From an uncultured Bacteroides sp. (GTDB lineage Bacteria > Bacteroidota > Bacteroidia > Bacteroidales > Bacteroidaceae): a stretch of DNA of 64,000 bases. Of the stretch, positions 26,822 to 35,444 are shown piece by piece. Each line of letters starts with the position of its first letter. The stretch's first letter is position 1. The position numbers were made by a program, and so were the translations under genes. The notes below the pieces were generated by a model. That model saw only the letters and a program-made list of their open reading frames with translations. It was not told the origin of the DNA and searched no databases. The stretch is taken from positions 2,294,001 to 2,358,000 of the forward strand of contig NZ_OY762899.1 of NCBI RefSeq assembly GCF_963666545.1, written 5' to 3'.

Positions 26822-28324
26822 ATGGAAAATGAAATATATGTCTTAAATCCTGACTACATATTTAAGAATGATGTAACGCGAATTTATTTATATAGTAAAT
26901 TAGATATTAATAGAGAATATTCATCAGAGGTCAAAACCTTTTTTCATCCTGCTCAAGCTATGATATTTACATTTTTTACTCATAGAAGAAGTTTGAAAGA
27001 AAATATATCGCTAATAAGCAATTTTTTCGAATACACAGAAAAGGATGTTTTATTAATGATAGAACCATTTATTGAAAATAAAGTAAGCCTACAACTAAGT
27101 TTTGATGGGAAAAAAATTTCTGTCCCTAAAAATTTTCTCATAAATATAAAAAAAATTAGCGGACAGTATTTTCCTTTGAATTTGAATGTAGATTCAATGA
27201 AATGCAAAACCATTGATATAGTATCTAAACGTTTAAATACTTCTCCAAGGATTATTACGTTCATGCTAACCAATCGCTGCGTCACAAAGTGCTGCTACTG
27301 TTATGCAGATACGCAAACAAAAGTTGCAAGAGAAGTATCAACTGAAAAAATAATTAATATTATCAGAGAAGCTAAGCAACTTAAAATGTACAATATAAAT
27401 TTGATAGGAGGAGAAGTTTTTCTTCATGAAGATTGGGATCTAATTTTGAAAGAAATTATATCTAATGGATTTTCACCAGATGTTATATCTACAAAAGTGC
27501 CTATTACTAAAGAAATAATGAGTAAACTTAAGGCTACAGGATTTAGCAAAAAAATACAATTATCGATTGATTCTATAGATGCTGAAATATTATGTGAGAC
27601 TTTGAAAGTGAATTCAAACTATACTGAAAAAATACAAGAAGGTATAAGTATTTTAGAAGATAATAATTTCCCATATCAGATCGAAACAGTATTAACAAAG
27701 CTTACAGCTACAAAGGAAAATATAAAGAATTTGCATGATTATTTATGCACTTTAAAATATGTTACCCAATGGGAAATTAGAGTAGCAATGTATTCTAATT
27801 ATAAGAATAGCCAACATTTCATAGATATAAGATCAGATAGAAAAGAGCTTGAATACTTATATCAATATATTGAACAAGTAACTAAAAAAGACACACCGTT
27901 TATTATAGTATGTCCCAATACAGTACTTGATAGAAAATATTATGAAGCCCAGAGAGGAAGTAGTTCATTTAAGGGTGCAAGATGTACGGCTTTAAATGAG
28001 CATATGTTTATTCTACCTGATGGGAAGGTTACAATCTGTGAGCAGTTATATTGGAATAAAAATTTCATCATTGGAGATATTAACAATGCCAGTATTGAAG
28101 AAATTTGGAACTCTTCAAGAGCTTTGTCATTAGCGAATATTAAACAAAATGAAATTAGCAATAATAGCAAATGTAAACTTTGTAAATTATTTGAGGTTTG
28201 TTTTAATATTGATAGAAACCGATGTTGGAGTGATGTAGTAAAAGCGTATGGAACAGAACATTGGGATTATCCAGATCCCAGATGTTGTTATGCTCCAATT
28301 ATGAGAAACTCAGTAGCATATTAA
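26822..28324 (+). CDS. Radical SAM/SPASM peptide maturase
   Basis: In this 500-residue protein Cys 153, 157 and 160 form the CxxxCxxC cluster motif within LTNRCVTKCCYCY. INLIGGEVFLHEDW supplies the GGE motif. The C-terminus has a SPASM-like set: GARCTALN, VTICEQ, then SKCKLCKLFEVCF and further cysteines to RCCYAP. The first 140 residues have no motif I know and may bind the leader. Such enzymes form thioether or C-C crosslinks in RiPPs. It lies between precursor A and the S46 peptidase gene, so the precursors are the obvious substrates. Confidence 0.88.
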   Translation: MENEIYVLNPDYIFKNDVTRIYLYSKLDINREYSSEVKTFFHPAQAMIFTFFTHRRSLKENISLISNFFEYTEKDVLLMIEPFIENKVSLQLSFDGKKISVPKNFLINIKKISGQYFPLNLNVDSMKCKTIDIVSKRLNTSPRIITFMLTNRCVTKCCYCYADTQTKVAREVSTEKIINIIREAKQLKMYNINLIGGEVFLHEDWDLILKEIISNGFSPDVISTKVPITKEIMSKLKATGFSKKIQLSIDSIDAEILCETLKVNSNYTEKIQEGISILEDNNFPYQIETVLTKLTATKENIKNLHDYLCTLKYVTQWEIRVAMYSNYKNSQHFIDIRSDRKELEYLYQYIEQVTKKDTPFIIVCPNTVLDRKYYEAQRGSSSFKGARCTALNEHMFILPDGKVTICEQLYWNKNFIIGDINNASIEEIWNSSRALSLANIKQNEISNNSKCKLCKLFEVCFNIDRNRCWSDVVKAYGTEHWDYPDPRCCYAPIMRNSVAY

Positions 28325-28336
28325 AAACAAGAAGCT

Positions 28337-30445
28337 ATGATTAGTAATAAAATACTATATTTCAGAATACTACTATTCTTTTTTTCTTCTTTTTCTTCTA
28401 TATTTTCAGTTAGAGGTGATGGAGGAATGTGGAATATTAGTCTAACTACTGAACAATATCAAATCTTAAAAAAGAGAGGGCTTCAGCTACCATTAAAAAA
28501 TATCAATAGCGATGAGGCATCTTTAAAAGATGCAATCGTCTCATTTGGCAATGGAGGAACCGGTACGATTATTTCTTCGGATGGACTTATTCTCACTAAT
28601 TATCATTTAGCTTTAAGGTTAGTTGAATTGCACTCCACAACTAAAGCAAATTATGTAACTGAAGGGTTCTGGGCTAAAAGTAGGCAAGAGGAACTACCGA
28701 ATGAAGGTCTTTTTATTAAAATGCAACTGAAAGAAGTTGATGTAACTCAAGAAGTTTTGCAAAATGCGGCACTCTGTAAAAATTATGCAGAACGAAAAAC
28801 AATAATAAATAATAATATTCAGAATATAATAAAAGAAATGACTCCTAAACAATTTGGATATTCTGGTGAGATTAAAGTGTTATTTGGAGGTTATAAATAT
28901 ATGTACTATTTATTTCAACAATACAATGATATAAGACTTGTTGCAGCTCCCCCTTATTCAATTGCGAAATTTGGTGATGAGGATTATAACTGGGCCTGGC
29001 CAAGGTTTTCTGGAGATTTTGCACTTTTTAGAATATATGCAAATAAAAATAAACCATGCAAATACTCTGCTCAGAACACTCCTTATCATCCCAAAAAGGT
29101 AATTCCTTTTTCTACATCTAGCTTATCAGAAAATGATTTTGTAATAACGATAGGTTTCCCTAGAGAAACATCATACTATGAGACTTCTCATTTTATCGAA
29201 AATATTGTATTAAAAAGTAACAATGAACGCATCCCATTTATGAAGGAAAAACTAGATATAATGGGGAAATACATGAAAAGGAATGATTCTTTACATTCTA
29301 AAATTCTTTCAAAATATTCTTCAATTAGTAATGACACAAAAAAGAGAGAGGGCATACTATATGGTTTACAAGTAATTGATGGGATTAAAAAGAAAAAAGA
29401 AATGGAGTCCCAGTTTTTAGAAAAATTACAGAATAATGATTCTTTATATAAGCAATATGCTTCCGCGTTAGATTATATTCAGAAATTAACTTTATTGGCA
29501 GAAAAATATATGTGCCCATATGATTGCTTAAGAGCGGGAATATTGAATGTAGATATACTTAATATTGCTTGTTATATTTTAAAGAACCAAGTTACAAATA
29601 ATAAAAATTGGGATGAAGTTAAATCAAAGCGGTTCTTTAGGACATTAAAAGGTTTATATGATAATTTTGATGCTACAATGGACAAAGATCTCTTTGTGAA
29701 GCTAATTAATATGTATATAAAAGAGGTTCCATCTGAATTTCAAACAAGTATATTGAAAAATAGAAAGAATGAAATAGAAAAATTATGTAATCAATTATAT
29801 CATTACTCTTGTTTGGTATCATATGATAAAACTAAAGATATAATATTAAAATCTCCAACCGATTTATTGGAAGATCCAATTATAAAATTTACATATAGCA
29901 TTGATTCTTTGTTTAATGTAAATATTTTACCAACACTTTCTACTATTTCACAGAAGCTAGATAGCGCCAAAAATGAATATGTATTTGCTAGTGCATTATT
30001 AGGCCTAACTTCATGGCCTGATGCAAATGGAACATTACGTCTTTCATATGGAAACATTAGTTGTTACGCAAAAAAATATCCTACATATTATACGACATAC
30101 AATGAATTAGTAAAAGTCAGCAACAATATTTGCAAGGAAAATAAGATTCCCAAATGTTTTGGGTTAGATTTAGTTGAAAAAAGTAGCTCGAATACAAATA
30201 CGATGATCAATTTCATCACCACTTGTCATACGACTGGTGGCAATTCTGGTAGCCCTGTGTTAAATAAAAAAGGAGAACTAGTAGGTCTTAATTTTGATAG
30301 AATAAAGGAAGGAACTGCAGGAGATTATATATACGAATCTTCTATATGCCGGAATATAGCTGTCGATTGTAACTATATTCTATTTATATTAAGTAAATAT
30401 GCTAATGCACAAAACATACTAAAAGAACTAATCATAAAAGATTAG
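28337..30445 (+). CDS. Secreted S46-family dipeptidyl-peptidase, DPP11-like
   Basis: This 702-residue protein has a signal peptide (RILLFFFSSFSSIFS) and S46 motifs: LILTNYHLA (catalytic His 90), WPRFSGDF (Asp 227) and TGGNSGSPV (Ser 637). Arg 655, 18 residues after the Ser in LNFDR, occupies the position I recall as Arg673 in Porphyromonas DPP11, which confers Asp/Glu preference at P1; DPP7 has Gly there. Family members remove N-terminal dipeptides in the periplasm. The usual TNHH is TNYH here. Placed between two precursors whose pro-segments are Xaa-Asp repeats, it probably trims them. Confidence 0.88.
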   Translation: MISNKILYFRILLFFFSSFSSIFSVRGDGGMWNISLTTEQYQILKKRGLQLPLKNINSDEASLKDAIVSFGNGGTGTIISSDGLILTNYHLALRLVELHSTTKANYVTEGFWAKSRQEELPNEGLFIKMQLKEVDVTQEVLQNAALCKNYAERKTIINNNIQNIIKEMTPKQFGYSGEIKVLFGGYKYMYYLFQQYNDIRLVAAPPYSIAKFGDEDYNWAWPRFSGDFALFRIYANKNKPCKYSAQNTPYHPKKVIPFSTSSLSENDFVITIGFPRETSYYETSHFIENIVLKSNNERIPFMKEKLDIMGKYMKRNDSLHSKILSKYSSISNDTKKREGILYGLQVIDGIKKKKEMESQFLEKLQNNDSLYKQYASALDYIQKLTLLAEKYMCPYDCLRAGILNVDILNIACYILKNQVTNNKNWDEVKSKRFFRTLKGLYDNFDATMDKDLFVKLINMYIKEVPSEFQTSILKNRKNEIEKLCNQLYHYSCLVSYDKTKDIILKSPTDLLEDPIIKFTYSIDSLFNVNILPTLSTISQKLDSAKNEYVFASALLGLTSWPDANGTLRLSYGNISCYAKKYPTYYTTYNELVKVSNNICKENKIPKCFGLDLVEKSSSNTNTMINFITTCHTTGGNSGSPVLNKKGELVGLNFDRIKEGTAGDYIYESSICRNIAVDCNYILFILSKYANAQNILKELIIKD

Positions 30446-30492
30446 TTAATAGCATTTTTAATTTAATTATGTAATATTAATAATTTACAATT

Positions 30493-30675
30493 ATGGAAAA
30501 AAAACTAAAAGAAACAAATGATGCAGAAGAGATGCTTAATCTTGATATTAAGAGCTTGATGGCAATTAATGGAGGCGAAGACATAGATATGGATGAAGAT
30601 TGTTATGTCGCTCAATGTGTATTAGGAACAACCGCATGTCACTATAGTGTAACAGAATGCACCATATTGGTATAG
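30493..30675 (+). CDS. RiPP precursor peptide B, double-glycine leader
   Basis: The 60-residue peptide has leader NLDIKSLMAINGG, a textbook double-glycine end. After GG comes EDIDMDED, again four Xaa-Asp dipeptides, then a 24-residue segment beginning CYVAQC and ending TECTILV with cysteines at 1, 6, 13 and 20 (CX4CX6CX6C). It shares the DMDEDCY block and the first three cysteine positions with precursor A, but the rest of the core differs, suggesting a two-peptide product or two variants sharing one maturase. Confidence 0.8.
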   Translation: MEKKLKETNDAEEMLNLDIKSLMAINGGEDIDMDEDCYVAQCVLGTTACHYSVTECTILV

Positions 30676-30692
30676 TGTAAAAACACGGAATT

Positions 30693-30739
30693 AATAGAGG
30701 GTGAAAATATTAAATCTTTAATCGTTTTTACTCTCTATT
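30693..30739 (+). terminator. Hairpin after precursor B
   Basis: Left arm 30693-30707 (AATAGAGGGTGAAAA) pairs with right arm 30725-30739 over 15 positions, including two G-T pairs, with a 17-base AT-rich loop. It mirrors the hairpin after precursor A and may limit read-through into the tailoring and export genes. Confidence 0.6.
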
Positions 30740-30777
30740 TATCACCTAATTTCATGTACAATTTTATATTTATATTT

Positions 30778-31638
30778 ATGAATAAAGAACCTATTATTAG
30801 TGTCGTAATGCCAGTGTATAATTCTGTTCTATTCTTGAAAGAATGCATTGATAGTATTCTAAATCAAACATTTAAAGACTTTGAATTAATAATTATAGAT
30901 GACGGATCATCTGATGATTCTGTAGAAATTATAAAATCATATTCTGATGCAAGAATTAAATTAGTTTTGAGTCAGCACGACTATATTAATTCATTGAACA
31001 GAGGCATTAGTATGTCACGTGGGAAATATATTGCGCGTATGGATTCTGATGACATTATGTGTGTCAATAGGCTCGAGCGTCAATATGATTTTATGGAAAA
31101 AAAATTAGATATTGATATATGTGGTAGTGCTGTAAAAATGTTTGGGCGCATTGAAATTGAGCCTAGACCAGTTATCGGGCATAATAATATTGTTTCTTGT
31201 TTAGCTGTTTCCTGCTCACTATTTCATCCGTCTGTTATAATGAGAAAAAATAAAATATTCTCTTATTACAGTAAAAATGGTGAGTGTATTCTGTATGATA
31301 GAAATTACATTTATGCGGAAGATTATAGGTTATGGGTTGACATGGCAATAAAAGGGTTTAAGTTTGCAAATATTCCTGACGTTCTTATTTTATATCGTCT
31401 ATCTGACGTTCAAATAACGTCAAGACACTCAAAGGAAATGAGCGAGATCACTCGGAAAATCCATGCAGAATTTGCAGAGTATATAAAAGGAATAATACTC
31501 TCTAATGCTAATGAATATTATGAGACTTATTTCAATACTTCATTAGATATGTTTTATAGAAAAATTATCAATAAAAATATATTTCTAAAAATAATATCAA
31601 GTATATACAAAAAAATACTGGATGAGAATTATGTATAG
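30778..31638 (+). CDS. Glycosyltransferase family 2 in peptide locus
   Basis: The GT-A domain starts IISVVMPVYNSVLFLKECID, has IIIDDGSSDDS and ARMDSDDIMC (DXD), and continues to about residue 230 with a helical C-terminus; 286 residues from the ATG at 30778. An ATG at 30754 adds a hydrophobic octapeptide and is less likely. It is the first gene after precursor B. It could glycosylate the peptide (Ser, Thr or Cys) or a surface glycan. The gene is very AT-rich like its neighbours. Confidence 0.82.
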   Translation: MNKEPIISVVMPVYNSVLFLKECIDSILNQTFKDFELIIIDDGSSDDSVEIIKSYSDARIKLVLSQHDYINSLNRGISMSRGKYIARMDSDDIMCVNRLERQYDFMEKKLDIDICGSAVKMFGRIEIEPRPVIGHNNIVSCLAVSCSLFHPSVIMRKNKIFSYYSKNGECILYDRNYIYAEDYRLWVDMAIKGFKFANIPDVLILYRLSDVQITSRHSKEMSEITRKIHAEFAEYIKGIILSNANEYYETYFNTSLDMFYRKIINKNIFLKIISSIYKKILDENYV

Positions 31639-31738
31639 AATAGAATCATGAATAACGAATTAATAGATTTAATTATGCGTATAAATATAATAATATATTT
31701 TCTGTTATATTATTGTTATTTATGAAATAAAATCATCT

Positions 31739-33928
31739 ATGAGAGAGAAAATACACTTATATCGACAACTTGATTCTAGAGATTGTGGTCCAGCTTGTAT
31801 TTGTATAATCTCAAGTTTTTTTGGGAGAAAAATACCTTTGGCTGAAGTTCGTAAAAATTCATATATAACTCGTGTCGGAGTTAATCTGTTAGGACTAAGT
31901 GAAGCAGCGCAATCCTATGGGTATCGTACTGTTGGACTTAAGTTATCCTTAAATAGCCTTAAAAAAAAATGCAAATTACCCTGTATTTTGCATTGGAACC
32001 AAAATCATTTTGTAGTATTATACAAAATAAATAGAAATAATTATTTTGTTGCAGATCCTGCTTATGGAATGATGAAATATTCAGAACAAGACATTTCCAC
32101 GCACTGGCTGGGTAATTCAAATGACGGAAACGATAAAGGTGTATTACTATTATTAGAACCATCTCCTGTTTTTTATAAAAAAAATAATTTTCAGAGCAAA
32201 AAGATATCTTTGTTCTATATTTTAAAATATTTAAAAAATTATAAATCGCTACTTATACAGTTAGCTTTGGGGTTATCAATGGGTTGCCTCTTGCAATTAA
32301 TATTCCCTTTTTTGACACAATCAATTGTAGACCAAGGAATTGGAGTAAAAGATTTGAATTTTATACAAGTTGTTCTAATCGCTGAATTAATGTTAGTTAT
32401 TAGCAAAAACTTGACAGATATAATAAGGCGCTGGATACTTTTGCATATAAGCACTAGGATAAGCATTTCATTAATTTCTGATTTTTTAGTAAAATTAATG
32501 AAACTCCCAATGCTATTTTTTGACAGTAAATTAGTTGGTGATTTAATTAGACGAATTGAAGATCATAAACGAATAGAAACATTCTTAACACAATCTATTA
32601 TGAATATTATATTCGCAACTTTAACAATTATAGCATTTAGCATTACTCTGATAATTTACAATGTGAAAATATTTGTCATTTTTATAGTCGGTAGTGTTTT
32701 GTATTTTGGATGGGTTATGCTTTTTATGAAGAAAAGGGCTGAACTTGATCATAAAAATTTTGCTCAAATGTCAGAAAAGCAAAATATTTTAATTCAGTTA
32801 ATTTATGGCATGCAAGATATTAAACTAACAGGTTGTGAACAACAAAAACTATGGGAGTGGGAAAACATTCAAGCCAATCTTTTTGAAACAAAAAAAAACA
32901 CACTAACATTAGGACAATGGCAAAGTACAGGAGCCGTATTAATTAATGAAATAAAAAATGTGCTTATAACAATAACATCTGCTACTGCTGTGATATCAGG
33001 AAATATCACTTTAGGTGGTATGTTATCAATACAGTACATAATTGGGCAAATGCAAGGCCCAATAGAACAGTACATATCATTTATTCAACAAGCTCAAGAC
33101 GCTCGTTTAAGTTTGGAACGAATGGGTGAAATACATGCTATTGAAGAAGAAGAAAAAAAGAATCAGCCATCAATAATATTGCCTATTAATGATGCTATAA
33201 ACATAGAAAACATCTCATTTTCGTATGGGAGTGCTTTGGCTGGTCTGGTCATTAATAATATGTCTCTTTATATTCCGTCAGGGAAAATAACAGCAATTGT
33301 TGGATTAAGTGGAAGTGGAAAAACAACTCTAATTAAACTTTTATTAGGATTCTATTCTCCATTAAGTGGCACAATAAAAATTGGAAATATATCTTTAAAT
33401 GATATCTCATTAAGAAAATGGCGAAAGCATTGTGGAGTTGTGATGCAGGATGGTTATATTTTTAATGACACAATTGCTGCTAACATAGCCCCTGATGCAG
33501 AAAAGATAGATGAAGAAAAATTATTGTATGCTATTAAAATGGCGAATTTGCAAGAATATGTGGAATCGTTGCCTCAGAAATTAAATACGAAAATAGGGAA
33601 TACAGGAAGAGGGTTGAGTCAAGGGCAAAGACAACGGTTGTTAATTGCAAGGGCTATATATAAGAATCCAGAATATCTTTTCTTTGATGAAGCGACTAAT
33701 GCTTTAGATACTAATAACGAGTCTATCATTATGCATAATCTAAATTTGTTTTTTCAAAACAAAACAGTAGTAATAGTTGCTCACAGACTGAGTACTGTGA
33801 AAAATGCAAATCAAATAGTTGTTATTAAGGATGGTTCTATTGTGGAAATTGGCAATCATGCAAAATTAATAAACATGCGTAGAACATATTACAATTTAGT
33901 AAAAGATCAATTAACTTTAGAATGCTAA
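31739..33928 (+). CDS. Peptidase-containing ABC exporter (C39 family)
   Basis: The 729-residue PCAT has an N-terminal C39 peptidase with catalytic Cys 16 in QLDSRDCGPAC, His in HWNQNHFVVLY and Asp in VADPAYG. A membrane domain (about residues 160-450) and an ABC domain follow, with Walker A GLSGSGKTTLIK, signature GLSQGQRQR and Walker B YLFFDEATNALD. All catalytic residues appear intact. It should cut both precursors after GG while exporting them to the periplasm, with the short HlyD-like protein encoded next. Confidence 0.93.
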   Translation: MREKIHLYRQLDSRDCGPACICIISSFFGRKIPLAEVRKNSYITRVGVNLLGLSEAAQSYGYRTVGLKLSLNSLKKKCKLPCILHWNQNHFVVLYKINRNNYFVADPAYGMMKYSEQDISTHWLGNSNDGNDKGVLLLLEPSPVFYKKNNFQSKKISLFYILKYLKNYKSLLIQLALGLSMGCLLQLIFPFLTQSIVDQGIGVKDLNFIQVVLIAELMLVISKNLTDIIRRWILLHISTRISISLISDFLVKLMKLPMLFFDSKLVGDLIRRIEDHKRIETFLTQSIMNIIFATLTIIAFSITLIIYNVKIFVIFIVGSVLYFGWVMLFMKKRAELDHKNFAQMSEKQNILIQLIYGMQDIKLTGCEQQKLWEWENIQANLFETKKNTLTLGQWQSTGAVLINEIKNVLITITSATAVISGNITLGGMLSIQYIIGQMQGPIEQYISFIQQAQDARLSLERMGEIHAIEEEEKKNQPSIILPINDAINIENISFSYGSALAGLVINNMSLYIPSGKITAIVGLSGSGKTTLIKLLLGFYSPLSGTIKIGNISLNDISLRKWRKHCGVVMQDGYIFNDTIAANIAPDAEKIDEEKLLYAIKMANLQEYVESLPQKLNTKIGNTGRGLSQGQRQRLLIARAIYKNPEYLFFDEATNALDTNNESIIMHNLNLFFQNKTVVIVAHRLSTVKNANQIVVIKDGSIVEIGNHAKLINMRRTYYNLVKDQLTLEC

Positions 33929-33947
33929 CTCCTAAATAATTCTTCTC

Positions 33948-34637
33948 ATGCAAAAAACTGAAATATCAAATATAAAATCACGAGATGTAAGTGATATATT
34001 AGGGAAACCACCTACAACAAAATTGCACTTTTTAGGGTATTCTTTATATCTAATTATATTTGTTACTTTTTTATCAACAAATTTCATCCCTTATTCAACT
34101 ATAATATCTGAAGATATCGAAATAATTGACTACACAAAAGACTTTAATAAAAAGCAAAAGATGAAATCAAATAACTATTCTCTGAATAGTATTAATAGTT
34201 ATGAAAAAATAAACAAATTATATAGTTGTGAAAATATTGGTGGTTTAATAATGAAAAAAGACAGTCTAGTTAAGCCAATGAAAATTCATAGAGAAAAAGA
34301 TATTTTATATGTGATAAATAGTAATCCACACTTCCCAATAGAAGGGAAAATATATTTGCTTAAAAAACACAAGAAACGCATCGAAAAAGGAGCTCCCATA
34401 AAGATCGTTTTAAATAATTTTTCTGAAATGGAATTTGGATATATTGAAGGATTAGTAGAGCGTTATTCTTATTCTGATAAGGGATTTCAGGAATTAATAG
34501 TTTCATTTCCAAATGGCATGCTTACCGATAAAAATATTACAATTAATATAAGTAAAAAAATATCAGGGAAAGCTTACATTAAGCTATCAACTGAAAGTTT
34601 GTTTAAGAAAATATTGAATCAAATATTAAAAATATAG
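33948..34637 (+). CDS. Short HlyD-like membrane-fusion protein
   Basis: The 229-residue protein has a short cytoplasmic N-terminus (SDILGKPPT), one membrane helix (about residues 28-48) and a periplasmic beta-rich part with GAPIKIVLNNF and GYIEGLVERYSYSD typical of Bacteroidetes HlyD C-terminal domains. The long coiled-coil hairpin present in usual ~420-residue members is absent, so it cannot reach a TolC-type duct in the usual way. It lies 19 bases after the exporter gene and is probably its periplasmic partner. Confidence 0.7.
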   Translation: MQKTEISNIKSRDVSDILGKPPTTKLHFLGYSLYLIIFVTFLSTNFIPYSTIISEDIEIIDYTKDFNKKQKMKSNNYSLNSINSYEKINKLYSCENIGGLIMKKDSLVKPMKIHREKDILYVINSNPHFPIEGKIYLLKKHKKRIEKGAPIKIVLNNFSEMEFGYIEGLVERYSYSDKGFQELIVSFPNGMLTDKNITINISKKISGKAYIKLSTESLFKKILNQILKI

Positions 34638-34650
34638 TTCAAATATTAAT

Positions 34651-35439
34651 ATGGAAAGAATGATGCATAGACCAATTGTCTATTTATTCGCTACGCATGA
34701 ATTAAATGATGTAATATTAAATAGATATCGACTTTTGAGAGATACAGTTAAAGATACAGGAGATGTGTTTTTACTCCTTCACCAAATGGATGATAAAATA
34801 ATTATCCCTAAAGATGTATATTATTATTCATTTACTCTTGAATCATTGGCAATTCTAAATTATACCCCTATCGCAGAAACACTAGTTCCTGGTAGTAATC
34901 ATTTTCCTCTTTTTCTATTTTACAAAGATTACCCACAATATGAATATTATTGGTACATTGAGTATGATGTCCTATTTACAGGTAACTGGAATACTTTTTT
35001 TAATGCATATTCATCTATCAAAGCGGATTTTCTTTCTTCTAATATACAACGATTTGATGAACATCCCAAGTGGTATTGGTGGGAATCCTTAAAATTGGAA
35101 ACTATGAAAATCCCAATCAATAAGTTTGTTCGATCTTTTAATCCTATTTATCGGATCTCAAATAGTGCATTGTCTTTTTTGGATGATGTTCTAAAGCATA
35201 AAAACAGGGGGCATCATGAAGTTTTGATACCTACTTTACTAAATTACAATGGATATGTAATTGTGGATATTGGTGGAAATGGGAGTTATGTATTGCCAAA
35301 ATTCAAAAATCAATTTTATTTAGGATGTACAGCGTTTGGTGGGAAGGGAACAATGCGATTTCGCCCAACTTTTAAATTAGAAGTAATAAAGCAACTTGAC
35401 TTAAGTAACAAACTTTTTCATCCTGTTAAACCCTATTAA
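34651..35439 (+). CDS. Putative glycosyltransferase (DUF3405-like)
   Basis: The 262-residue protein has IVYLFATHELNDVILNRYRL at the N-terminus, and YYWYIEYDVLFTGNW in the centre looks like a GT-A acidic metal motif with an E-x-D in place of DXD. HHEVLIPTLLN and a tryptophan-rich stretch (PKWYWWESL) follow. It resembles DUF3405-type proteins, but this is recognition by pattern only. It sits 13 bases from the HlyD-like gene and 5 bases from the GT14-methyltransferase gene, so the three are cotranscribed. Confidence 0.55.
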   Translation: MERMMHRPIVYLFATHELNDVILNRYRLLRDTVKDTGDVFLLLHQMDDKIIIPKDVYYYSFTLESLAILNYTPIAETLVPGSNHFPLFLFYKDYPQYEYYWYIEYDVLFTGNWNTFFNAYSSIKADFLSSNIQRFDEHPKWYWWESLKLETMKIPINKFVRSFNPIYRISNSALSFLDDVLKHKNRGHHEVLIPTLLNYNGYVIVDIGGNGSYVLPKFKNQFYLGCTAFGGKGTMRFRPTFKLEVIKQLDLSNKLFHPVKPY

Positions 35440-35444
35440 ACATT

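Noticed and set aside
31648-31725. 25-codon frame (MNNELIDLIMRINIIIYFLL...) between the GT2 and exporter genes
   Set aside because: Very AT-rich, no leader or cysteine pattern, and likely a chance frame; not enough to call.
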